NCBI GenBank assembly: GCA_014871385.1
Contig: CM026426.1
Coordinates: forward strand, 28,541,037-28,605,036
Length of the DNA: 64,000 bases
Source of the DNA: Ceratodon purpureus
Lineage: Eukaryota; Streptophyta; Bryopsida; Pseudoditrichales; Ditrichaceae
Reading direction: 5' to 3'
Below the pieces are notes generated by a model. It saw only the letters and a list, made by a program, of their open reading frames with translations, was not told where the DNA came from and searched no databases. The translations under genes were made by a program, and so were the position numbers. Below are positions 23,675-33,314 of this stretch, in pieces (within the stretch, counting starts at the first letter, position 1; each line of letters starts with the position of its first letter).

Positions 23675-24683
23675 TGGATAAAAGATGAAGACCTCGTCGG
23701 CGGACAGCCGACAGGGTCGACAGGAAGTGTCCCCGCCGACGGAGTGAAATGTATCCGCCGACAACGAAGACGACTCGGCGGGCAGCCGACGCGGATCCTA
23801 CGACTCGGAGTGTGCACAGAAATAGCATCCGCCGACGATGACGGACACGTCCGCCGACAGAAATTGCAGGGGACCTGAGTTGAGAAGCAGTATGATGTCC
23901 CTAACCTGTCCAATCAGAGACTCCTCTCAACCGTCCAATCAGAAACGATAGACGAAGACAACAGAAACGGCAACAGAAGGTGCGGGACAGTTAAGCACAT
24001 GCGGGAATAATAACGGTCCTCTCAGGAAACGTGTGCGTCAGGAGCACTCTCAGAGGGAATCGAAAGTGCAATGACAGAAATAGAATGAAGTATGCGCATT
24101 TGACGGGGGGTTAGTTATGAATTCCCAGGAGTACAAATTGGCGCCAGAATCGAATTCAATTTTGCGCGCCATGGACAGATCAAGATCCCATCATGGCGGC
24201 GAGATGCCCCCGCCGTCACAGAACAATGTTGGTTCATTATTACGAATTTGAACGTGGCGATTGGAGCAGCTGTCATATCACATGCCCAGGCCATCATGAC
24301 TGGGTGACGGATTGAAAAAAAGTCAAAAGACGTCCCATCATCATCCTACGTGGCGTGATGGGACGGATGTTAGGGATGACCATCCATGCATGGATGGTAT
24401 GTACATAGCCATACGTCATGACCCATCGGGCGTGACGATTCAGTCTCGGGAGGTGGGGGTCTGCAGGGTATACACCCGCCACTCCCGACATTTCCTCCTC
24501 ATTTCCAGCCTTCTCTTTTTCAGCTCTCTTTTGTCCTCTTCTCAGCGCTCCGCAGAGGTCGCGTCGGCTGCTAGGTTTTTCTGCGTCGGCTGCTAGGGTT
24601 GAGGGCGTCGGCTCCTTCACCTGCGCGCGTCGGCTGCTGTTTGAAGGTCATCCACCGACGGTGAAAGGCCATCCGCCGAGGAC
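23675..24683. promoter_or_regulatory. Divergent intergenic region between the DUF7869 and ParB-like genes
   Basis: About 1 kb shared by two divergent genes, so it should hold both promoters. Full palindromes lie at 23696-23712 and 23774-23790. Half-sites of the CCGCCGAC type lie near 23744, 23754, 23829 and 23850, and of the CGTCGGCTGCT type at 24560-24640. They cluster in what would be the two 5' UTRs. 23860-24560 itself has no palindrome and no supportable gene. No clear TATA box was identified. Confidence 0.55.
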
Positions 24684-27600
24684 ATGGCAGCCTCCGAGAG
24701 TGGGTAAGTTGTCCAGTCGGCTGTCCGCCGACGCTCCCCTTCTTGAGTCCTTCAAGTTTCCAATTTCTCGCCTGGGTTTGTCCCTCCCGTCGGCTGTCCG
24801 CAGACGCCACCCCTGCTTTTGTCCTTCGTGTTTCTGTTTTCTCGCATGAGTTTGTCCCTCCCGTCGGCTGTCCGCCGAGGCCGTGACCCCTTCTTTTGCC
24901 CTTCATGTTTTGTGTTCTGGCGCATGGGGTTGTTCCTCCCGTCGGCTGTCCGCCGACGCCGTGATCCCTTCTTTTGCCCTTCATGTTTTGTGATCTGGCG
25001 CATGGGGTTGTTCCTCCCGTCGGCTGTCCGCCGACGCCGTGACCCCTTCTTTTGCCCTTCATGTTTTGTGTTCTGGCGCATGGGGTTGTTCCTCCCGTCG
25101 GCTGACCGCCGACGCCACCCCTTTCTGAGTCCTTCATTATTCTATTTTCTCATATGGGTTATTCCCCCCGTCGGCTGTCCGCCGATGGAGTGAGAATCTG
25201 ATGGTCTAATCTTGTGATTCTAATTTTGCAGGGCGAAGGTCGACTCCACCGCAAAACCAAATGGGTTACGGTGGCTCTGTGACAAGGTTGTTGATCCTGA
25301 AGTAGAAATACTCGCACGGGGCTTGAAACCGAGGGTGACATTCCTCGCTGATTCGAAGATAACGGAGTGGGGCATCACCTGGCGTGACACTCCCATGTCG
25401 CTGGGCTTCGTGACCAAAATAGGTCAGAAGCAAATGGCAGGTGGACCAAGATTTGAGATTATTGGTGCCAGGGAATGCGAGGATAACGACAACGTGTTCT
25501 TGGTGTTTGCATCGGTTCCTGTCGCGGAGGGCACACCAGTGGACTGCTTCGCGGTTGTAATTCCGGTTGAGAAGTGCATGGACGGCTTGTGCTCTAAAGA
25601 AGTACAGGATGCGGCTACTTGGGGCAGGGGCGAGAACATAGCTGTTGAACAGATACTCGACGTGATTGATACGCTCGGGGACAAAGTGATGGAAGAGAAG
25701 ACGAAGAACTTGGTTAAGCCTGCAGCAAAGAAAAGAGGCGGCCGCAAGTCTGCTGTAGAAGCGGGCACTGGTACAGTCACCCCCGAGACCGGAGAGACAC
25801 AGACGACAGGGGAGTCATCGAGAAGGAAGAAGGGAAAGGCAGCGGCTGCTGAGGGCGAGGGTGGGAAGAAGAAAGGTGGGAAGAAGGAAGAGAAGAAGCG
25901 GACCGTGGCGGAAGCTCTCATGCTCGCAAACAATCTCACTTCCAAAACAAAGGACACCGACGTCCTTGCCATGTACCAGACGTTGGAGGAGGGACTTGGG
26001 CACTGCTTCCCCAACGGGCAACGTGCCCTTCCTTGTCAGATTCCATATAACAGGATACACATAGCTCCCGACGAATTCAAGTATAGAGCGATATTCAGGA
26101 AGAGGCAGGATCAGATAAGTCTTTTCTACAAAGGACTTGGAGCAATCCGGAAGAAGCCCGAGCTGTACTGCCTTCCTATGAGTGGTGACCCCAGAGTAAA
26201 GGATCCAGTGACGGGCGAGATTAAGCTTAAAGGCTTGGAAGGACTTCTTCGACCTTGGATGGCCCTTAATTTCAAGTATTCACTTACACTGGATGACGGC
26301 CAAACTAAGCTGGTACCTTGGTATGAAGATGAGGGCATCCACTGGTACATAATTGGGGGCCAGCACACGTTTGAGGCTTGTCGAGAACTGGGAGAGAAGG
26401 AACCACTGGACTCTCCTATGCGGCAGTATTACCTTAACCACGACATCATTCCTGTATATGCTGATAACAAGGATACCCTCATTAAGGTCTCTAACGCATT
26501 AAACATCGAGGTGAAGGATAAAGTCGCCGAAGTAAGTTTCAGGTCCCAGCTGGCGAAGATGCGCGCCAAATGGATTGAGCGGGGGAGGATCGACAAGAAA
26601 GATGACTACAGCGCATGGAAGGTAATTCACATCTTCCTCTTTTCCTGTTGTTTCCATGTAGTTGAAAGTCGTCGGCGGACCGCCGACGCTCAAGTGGTTC
26701 TCCGTATTGCAGAAGTGGGATTTATTTATCAATGTCATTTTCTTCTTCCTTGCAGGAGTTCTGCAAGGAGTACCTCAGTCCGATTCTCGGAAAGTCCCCT
26801 ACGTCCCAAACCTTCAAGGTGCCCTTAGTCTTCGTGTCTGACGAAACATACAACGAGTGGCAACTGGTGTTCGACGCCTGGGAGGAGGGGAGGATCATCG
26901 GGGAGGACGGTCTGAAACCAGGATTTCCCCCAAAGCCAGCCCGCCGGGACATAACATTCAACGACATGCAGTACGTGATCGGTCTTCGGGACCACGAATG
27001 CAAGAGGCTGGCCAAGGAAATTCTGGACCTTAAAGTGTACGTCAAGGTCACTGGGAAAGAGGTGGTTCAACGGGATGGAACATCAGTGGAGAATTGGTGT
27101 AAGCGTGTGAAATTCGAGTATATTGTCCGGAACGAGCTCATGTGTATTTACAGGGGCTTTGCACTGAAGAAACCAGGGACTGGGAAGCATATTGAGTGGA
27201 GCATGGATGACTGGAATTCCCTTGAAGTCGAGAAGGGGTTCAATGATACAATGATTAGTAATATTCGGGCTGACTTGGAAGATAGTCCTGAGGGGAAGGA
27301 GTGGCTTAAGGGACGGAATCATCCGCTCACGCCGTCGCAAGGGCCAACACCAGAATTCTTCAAAGACATTGTGCAAAAGTATTGGAAGTCGGATGTGGAC
27401 CAGTCTTCGCAGTCGTCTGTACAGTTCGATGTTCGGATTGCAGAGGACCTGGGTGAAGTGTGCACAGCTCTTGACGTTCGCGGAGCATTCTCCTTCAACA
27501 AGGCGCAGTATGAGATGTTCGTGGTCTTTGGCTACGATCTAGCGGGAAAGGAGATGCCTAACATGCGACAACAACACATTATAACTGTCGCTGAGAGGAT

Positions 27601-29409
27601 TCACCGTGAGGTGGAGGAGGAGGTCATTCAGGTGGATGGGGAGGTAGATACAATTAAGGTGAATAAGCTTGTCACCCCATCCTTGTGGCTACTCGATGCT
27701 GAGTGTAATCACACTCTTCAAGGCGTGTCAAGGCTGACGAGTAATTCGTGGACGGTTCATACTATGCAGTACTTCCCTGATAGTTCCGCCGGGTTTCAAA
27801 GGAGTTCTCTCATTGACTCTAGACCCAAGGTTCATGTGTCCGTTATGTATCCAAGAACAACGCCCGGGGATGCATGGAATACCTTCTCGGACTTCACTGG
27901 TTTGAAACGTCCGCTTCCTCCCTATGTGGACAAAGGAGAAGATCATCTTGGGGAGGATTGGTCAAATGGACACTGCCACGCTAGTTTCTCTTTCCTCCAA
28001 TCTCTTCTGGAGAAAGCGATGCAGATTGAGGACGTTCGGGTGATCAATTGCTGGGGAGGGGGGAACGTCACGGCCCTCGCTCTGGTAAGTTACTGCAGTC
28101 TCTTCTGGTGCCTTCGCTTTTTGCTCACCGATCGTCGGCGGGCAGCCGAAGCTCATCGCATACTTCGTGTTTCTCGGGTACAATATTTCCTGAACCGTTT
28201 TGTCTTGTTCTTCTGCAGAAAAACCATTTGACTGTAATTGAGATCGTGCGTACCGAGGAAGAGAGATACGAAGCGCACTGTCGGGTTCGGAATATGACGT
28301 TCATTCCGGGCGTTTATAACGTGCCCGTCGAAGATCCAGTTCGGACCACGCAGTCTGGGGCCGGGCCGTCTGTCCCCGCCTCTGCTAGAGGCAGGACTGG
28401 CTCTCTCACGGCTGCCGACTTGGGTGTGAATGCGGAGGAGGCCCATTTGGTCGGGAAGGGTGGATGTATGGGTTCGGGGAAGACTGCGGGGGTTCCCTCA
28501 CAGATTTTTCAGGACTCCGACGACGATGTCGACGAGGACCCACCAGATGTACCCGACCCAGACGTTGAAGATGAAGCTGGAGATGCTGAGGAACAGCCAA
28601 GAAACGAGGACGACCAAGCTGAGGCTCGCATTCCAACTGGAGATGCAGAGGTAGAGGAGCGAGACACGGAGGACTTAGACTATGAACCAGAACCCGACGT
28701 ATTTCCACTCGAAGAATCGAATCCTCGTTACGTGAACCCACCGATGTCGCAAGTTCTAGGGGAGCAAGGAACTGACTCCCTCAGCTTCGGTATTATTTCT
28801 CCTACATTTCAAGAGCAGGAGACTCCTCTTGCCGAGCCAGAACGTGATTTAGACCAGGCGGGGCATCCAAAGAAGATGCAGGTTCCTCTAGCATCGAGGC
28901 CTGACGATGAAGTGGTTCTCCGTGTCCAGAAGACAACCCAGGAGCCTGTAGTGAGCATTGAAGGGCATGTTCCTCCTGCTGCCGTCGGCGGGCAGCCGAC
29001 GGCAGACGAGCAAACCTCATCTAACCCCTCTGCCAAGACCAAGTTGACAGGGAAGTCAATCGCATTCGTCACTCAAGGTGTGAAGGGCGCAACTCGGATG
29101 ATTGGCCCGGATGAGAACCCTCTGGTGAAGACACGATCAATGAAGAGAAGTAAGACCGATGGTACTGCGCAGGATTCCTCTCTTGTGGGTAACTTATCCC
29201 GTGATTCCTTAGGGGTTCAGGAAGGGGAGGAGTCCTCTGGGAAGGGCAAACGGAAGGCTGCTTCGAAGAAGACTTCCTCCAAGAAGGGCACATCTGGGGA
29301 TCTGCTCATGAGTCCCAGGAATGTGGACGCTCCAGAGGACGTTCTGTCACCTCCGCGGGCATCCAAACGGGAGCCTAGGCCGAAGAAGCACAAAGGTGGA
29401 GGTCAGTGA
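24684..29409 (+). CDS. ParB/DGQHR-like protein, multi-exon
   Basis: Exons 24684-24703, 25232-26621, 26756-28084 and 28219-29409. All joins are GT-AG and in phase: the first exon encodes MAASES plus two bases, and later joins give AWK/EFCKE and TALAL/KNHL. About 1309 aa if it ends at the TGA at 29409. A folded N-terminal domain (about 1-165) leads to a Lys/Ala/Glu-rich linker (about 170-228). A ParB/sulfiredoxin-like core follows, with WYIIGGQHTFEA (GGQHT about 382-386) and IPVYADNKDTLIKVSNALN (about 415-435). GGQHT stands where ParB has GERR and DndB-type proteins have DGQHR. A long second domain, then an acidic, disordered tail with one palindrome coded as VGGQPT (28984) and lysine-rich ends (KRKAASKKTSSKK). 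Presumed nuclear DNA-binding protein; the ParB-like call is inference from motifs. Confidence 0.75.
24704..25231 (+). other. First intron of the ParB-like gene, made of a palindrome array
   Basis: Donor GTAAGTTG at 24704 and acceptor TTTTGCAG ending at 25231. The intron is 528 bp and consists almost wholly of tandem units of 73-78 bp. Palindromes begin at 24716, 24789, 24863, 24941, 25019, 25097 and 25170. The unit body includes CCCTTCTTTTGCCCTTCATG and GGCGCATGGGGTTGTTCC. The central three units are near identical. Antisense ORFs reading VGGQPTGG repeats are shadows of this array. Confidence 0.9.
26622..26755 (+). other. 134-bp intron of the ParB-like gene with a palindrome at offset 49
   Basis: Donor GTAATTCAC, acceptor TTCCTTGCAG. 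The palindrome GTCGGCGGACCGCCGAC is at 26671-26687, followed by GCTCA. Confidence 0.88.
28085..28218 (+). other. 134-bp intron of the ParB-like gene with a palindrome at offset 49
   Basis: Donor GTAAGTTAC, acceptor TTCTTCTGCAG. The palindrome GTCGGCGGGCAGCCGAA is at 28134-28150, followed by GCTCA. Length and palindrome offset equal those of the intron at 26622-26755, although the remaining sequence differs. Confidence 0.88.
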
Positions 29410-29641
29410 ATCAGGCGGTGGCCCAGTCCATCTTTTAAATGCGTGCATTGATAATTTAGTGTAGTGATCGGGCGCTAGGATTGTGTTAGATGTTTGTACT
29501 GCCAAATATGAATAAATTTTCGGTAAATGCCAAGTTGTACGCTTTCCCTTTTTTCAAATAATGTTGCTTGCAAGTCGGCTGTCCGCCGACCGTCATCCTA
29601 ACCGTCACGTTTGTCCTCTGCTTCGTTTTCTGTCACTCCAG
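29402..29641 (+). other. Candidate alternative intron linking the ParB-like and HAD exons
   Basis: Donor GAG/GTCAGTGA at 29402 removes the TGA stop. Acceptor CACTCCAG ends at 29641. The join gives KGGE then SADKEVHGK in phase. The skipped DNA holds a palindrome (29574-29590) and a poly(A)-signal-like AATAAA at 29512. Retention would end the protein at 29409; splicing would fuse it to the HAD exon. Confidence 0.6.
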
Positions 29642-30411
29642 AGTCCGCGGACAAGGAAGTCCATGGAAAACTTCACGAAGATAGACCCAGTGCAGTTCTG
29701 GAGCAGGGACCTCCACCTCTGAATCCACTTCACATAGCCCCGGAACAGGCTGGTACTCAGGTACACGATCCAGTGCTGAAGTACTTTCTTGTTCTGGATA
29801 TTAACGGCCTGCTATTAGTCCAGACGAAGCAGGGCACTAGGTGGAATACTAAACTTAGACCGGGTTTAGAGAAGTTCCTAGAGTTCTGCCTGGACAATTT
29901 CGAGGTGGTCTTCTGGAGCTGCGTTCAGGAAAAGAGGTTCGAGATTCTGTCGACAATGTTGCAGCAGCGCTGTCCTCGTCTAGATGCCGAAGTGCGCTAC
30001 AAGTTCGACCAGAGTTTCTGCGAGACTTGCGTACATAAGGCTAGTAGGGAGTTTTATTTGAAGAGACTCCAGACCCTCTTTGACCTCGATGACGGGCTGA
30101 AGGGGACGGGGGCGTCTTCAATTAACACTCTCTTGGTTGATGATTCCCCTTATAAGAATGTCGCAAACACTCCTTGGAACGCTGTGCACCCTACACCATA
30201 TACCTTCGAGTCGAAGGAGTCGGAAAATAAGAGGAATTATCTCGTTGGAGAATTGATTTCTTGGCTTACCAGTTTGAAAGAATCTAAACTCCCCGTGCCC
30301 GAGTACTGCCAGAAACACTCCGAATTCGGTCAGCGTCATCTGTTTCCGTGGGATGAAGCTTATAGTCTCTTCTCTCCACACATTGATTGCCCTAAACGAA
30401 AGAGAACATAG
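29642..30411 (+). CDS. FCP1/NIF-type HAD exon 1 (probable pseudophosphatase)
   Basis: 257 aa in one open block with no usable upstream ATG, so it is probably a 3' exon of the ParB-like gene. HAD motifs: I = FLVLDINGLLL (nucleophile Asp kept, the +2 Asp replaced by Asn), II = VVFWSC, a central basic YLKRL, and III/IV = NTLLVDDSPYKNV. The +2 Asp acts as general acid/base in FCP1 phosphatases, so weak or no phosphatase activity is inferred. The tail ends in basic PKRKRT, a possible nuclear signal. A poly(A)-signal-like AATAAA follows at 30499 and a palindrome at 30452. Two more diverged HAD units follow downstream. Confidence 0.78.
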
Positions 30412-30451
30412 TAGATGTAGAAACTGTTTTAGAGAGCATGCACATGATTCA

Positions 30452-30468
30452 GTCGGCTGCCCGCCGAT
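30452..30468. repeat. Palindrome between HAD exons 1 and 2
   Basis: GTCGGCTGCCCGCCGAT, 41 bases after the HAD1 stop codon. Confidence 0.9.
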
Positions 30469-30725
30469 GGGATCTTCATGTATTTAGACTTTTTCAGTAA
30501 ATAAAGTTTTCCTCCTTTTAAATATATGAGAACGGAACTCAGTGTCGAGACTGTGTATTCTGTCGTGGGTGTCTTATTGTGTCTCCATTTGTACACTACA
30601 GCAAGTATGAATTGTGAGCATGCGATTGATCACCGGAATTTTCTTGGAATTTGTCCTTCATTTTTCAGGAGTCACTGGAGGATGACGCTGAAATTAAAGT
30701 GCACTAGGGACCTTCCCTTCTTAGT

Positions 30726-31766
30726 ATGCTCTTGGAGGAGTACCCAACATCTCCTGATGGTGATGCTCTCAGAGAAGAGTCTCCGGGAGCGGAAGCCGAG
30801 AATGTCAGTGATGGGGAGGACGAGTACGACTATCCAGTCGGCGGGCCGCCGACGCTGTCTGCTGCACATAGCTCTGGCCAGTGTGCGATGGCTTCCACCT
30901 CGTTCGTCGAGACCAACGTCGCGATCCCGCGCACCGGTTCCCCGCGCGATGATTCCGTCAGTGTCAGCACTGATATTATTGCGCGTAATATTGAGGTACC
31001 TCTCCAACGATACTACCTTGTCCTTGACATTAAGGGATTGCTCATCGCGGAGCACCACGGCTATATCGGTGATGACCAGAAGACAAAAATTCATATCCGG
31101 GCTAGACCAGGACTTCTTTCATTTCTAGAGTTCTGCACGGCGAATTTCGAGGTAGTCTTTTGGTCCACGGTTTCTGAGAAGAATCTCGATCGTCACTTCC
31201 AGAAGCTGTTAGCCATTCATCCTTTGCTCAGGAGCAATTACAGACGCCTTCCAGGATTCTGGTGTGATATCTCAACAAGGACTAATCCGAATGGGAAACG
31301 GGAGTACTTGTTGAAGCGTCTGGATAGACTTTTCTGCGACACTAGGCTACTGGCTCGATCAGGTGCCACTGTCCAGAATACCCTACTGGTAGACGACCGC
31401 CCTTATAGGAATGTACTTAATCATCCATTTAGCGCTGTCCATCCTAATTCTTTTTTCTGGGACTCTGCAGAGTGCAAAGAACCTCGATCCACCCCCAATC
31501 CCTATTTAACTAGGGTAGTTACACCATTCCTTGCAGGACTTAAGCAGTCTGGATTGGATGTCCAGGAGTATTGTAGGAGGAATTCTAGCGTGGGGAAGCC
31601 ACGTCTTTTTCCAGAATCTCGCGAATACCAGAAGTATAGGGAGGTTATTCCTTCTCATGCATGCGGGTTTGACGTCCCGGGTAATCCTGGATCTTGGTTT
31701 GTGAATTTACCTTGTCCTCCGGAGGCCCCTGGTAGTTCCATCATCGGCGGGCAGCCGACTGATTAG
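30726..31766 (+). CDS. FCP1/NIF-type HAD protein 2 (probable pseudophosphatase)
   Basis: 346 aa, paralogous to the preceding HAD exon. HAD motifs: YLVLDIKGLLIA (Asp kept, +2 position Lys), VVFWSTV, YLLKRLDRLF and NTLLVDDRPYRNV. The N-terminal part is acidic and disordered and codes a palindrome as VGGPPT (30837-30853). The last residues, IIGGQPTD, are coded by another palindrome (31743-31759) directly before the stop. The chosen start follows a strong acceptor-like tract (CCTTCCCTTCTTAG). An alternative exon start at 30669 (ESLEDDAEIKVH) stays in the same frame but meets a TAG at 30705, so a nonsense mutation is another reading. Confidence 0.72.
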   Translation: MLLEEYPTSPDGDALREESPGAEAENVSDGEDEYDYPVGGPPTLSAAHSSGQCAMASTSFVETNVAIPRTGSPRDDSVSVSTDIIARNIEVPLQRYYLVLDIKGLLIAEHHGYIGDDQKTKIHIRARPGLLSFLEFCTANFEVVFWSTVSEKNLDRHFQKLLAIHPLLRSNYRRLPGFWCDISTRTNPNGKREYLLKRLDRLFCDTRLLARSGATVQNTLLVDDRPYRNVLNHPFSAVHPNSFFWDSAECKEPRSTPNPYLTRVVTPFLAGLKQSGLDVQEYCRRNSSVGKPRLFPESREYQKYREVIPSHACGFDVPGNPGSWFVNLPCPPEAPGSSIIGGQPTD

Positions 31767-32075
31767 AGCCTACATCAGCGGCGCCACTAGTTTTAAAAAT
31801 CACATATGATACTCTGCACTCTTTAGTTTAATACGCTAAGACTGTTCCCTTTCTGAACTTCCCTGCACCACACATTTGTTTCCAGTGCTGCAATTCGGTA
31901 CTTCTTTTTGTAGATGCATGCATGACATTTCACTTGCTGCACATTTACCTTTGAGGTTTCTTCAATGCATCGTTTTGTCGGCGGGTCGCCGACGACTTTG
32001 AATGTAGTCCATTTCTTTCATATACTTCGTCCTGTTCCTTGATTTCCTTCACTGATTGCATTTCATATTCTTCAG
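31767..32075. other. Spacer or intron between HAD units 2 and 3
   Basis: Holds one palindrome at 31977-31993 (GTCGGCGGGTCGCCGAC) and ends at a good splice acceptor, CATATTCTTCAG. No gene seen. Confidence 0.55.
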
Positions 32076-32753
32076 GGTTCCTCGTTTTATTTCAAATGCC
32101 TTCACGGTCCACCTCATCATGTCAAGAAATGTATTGTCCTATGCGTCAATGGCCTTCTCTGCTATGTGGATCCCAGGATAGAGGCTTTGCCATGGGATAC
32201 GCATCGGAATGTAGTGAAGCGCCCAGGTTTGAAGAAGCTTTTCGACATGCTTTTCTTGCATTTCCATGTTGGTCTGTGGTCGAAGATGCCCTTGGGAGAA
32301 CTGAAGCCTTTACTCACACATATTCAACCGGCCGGTGTAATGGAGAGGCTGTCCTTCGTGTATAGCAGAAGTGACCTTATCGACCGGGAGAATTTCCCCT
32401 GGAGTTATAAGACGTTAGGTCAAGTTTGCTCCAAGGTACAGTCTAGAAACGTCTGCAAACTAGATCAGGTGCTATTTGTGGATGTTGACCCGAGGTCATT
32501 GAGGAGGACACCAAACTGTATGTGCTACATTCCTTGGCCTTTTCAGGGTCATCTAAACTTTCCGAACGATGACGGCGTTATACCTAACATTGCTACAGAT
32601 ATCCTTCCTCTGGTTTATCCCTTGCACAAGTTCGGATCTGTACCGGAGTATATGGCGCAGGCGTGTAGGCCGGGGCAAGTGCACTGGGCAATTGAAGCTG
32701 CGAGAAAGTTTGGACGTGCACGAGTGGACTGGACTGAAGTTTGCTGGGACTGA
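32076..32753 (+). CDS. FCP1/NIF-type HAD exon 3, catalytically dead
   Basis: Open from the acceptor at 32075 to TGA at 32753, 225 aa, with no convincing start, so probably a spliced exon or a relic. It aligns with the two upstream HAD units: KKCIVLCVNGLLCYV (the nucleophile Asp is Cys), HVGLWSKM, then QVLFVDVDPRSL and FGSVPEYMAQAC near the C-terminus, where the others have VPEYC or VQEYC. Loss of the first Asp removes HAD catalysis. With units 1 and 2 it forms a tandem series of increasing divergence. Confidence 0.65.
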   Translation, partial: GSSFYFKCLHGPPHHVKKCIVLCVNGLLCYVDPRIEALPWDTHRNVVKRPGLKKLFDMLFLHFHVGLWSKMPLGELKPLLTHIQPAGVMERLSFVYSRSDLIDRENFPWSYKTLGQVCSKVQSRNVCKLDQVLFVDVDPRSLRRTPNCMCYIPWPFQGHLNFPNDDGVIPNIATDILPLVYPLHKFGSVPEYMAQACRPGQVHWAIEAARKFGRARVDWTEVCWD

Positions 32754-33300
32754 GTTAGGCGGACTTTTTCGCCTCCAATTTGCACTTCTTCCCTCCTCCT
32801 GACCAACAGAACACCTTCCATCGGCTGCCCGCCGACTTGGTCGACCCGTTTGTGCGGCCTTCAAATATATGATTTACTCATTCACCTTACGGCTATGCTT
32901 TCAGGGAAATAGTTTTCAGAGTAGGTTATAATGTGATAGGATTTACGTGAACTTGGTACATAGTGCTGGGTGTAGACTTAATGTTGTAGGACTTCAGGAC
33001 TCAAAGTGCTACGGGACTAGTTAGTTTAGCGTGTTCTATTATCGGCGGGTCGCCGACTCTGTATTGTACATTTCATTACTTGAATCAACATGATATTCTT
33101 TAAAGTATTCATTGTAACTCTTATTCTGCATTATATGTCGCAATCTTCGGGTTCATATATCCATCACTGGCAAATTCCGCCCATGACATCTCGATGTCTA
33201 GTTTTGCATTCCATATTCTGTGGTATTCATGTACAATGACACTGTTCATCTGTGGTCTCCATCCATCGGCGGTCCGCTGAGTTTGCATTGGTCATTTTTG
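32754..33300. other. 3' region of the element with three palindromes
   Basis: Palindromes at 32820-32836, 33041-33057 and a decayed one at 33264-33280. No gene seen. This is the last DNA before the AT-rich flank. Confidence 0.6.
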
Positions 33301-33314
33301 AATTCTGGACTTTT

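Noticed and set aside
23675-23764. Upstream Met at 23764 as start of the DUF7869 protein
   Set aside because: It would translate a palindrome as CRLSAD, out of line with the constant GTC frame of all other coding palindromes. The region looks like a palindrome-rich 5' UTR.
24571-25137. 188-aa antisense ORF with repeated VGGQPTGGTTPCAR units
   Set aside because: It is the reverse reading of the 73-78-bp intronic minisatellite. The periodic protein follows from the DNA repeat and there is no other sign of coding.
24716-25186. CRISPR-like array (short palindromic repeats at regular spacing)
   Set aside because: The spacers are themselves repeats, the array lies in a spliced eukaryotic intron, and no Cas-like gene is present.
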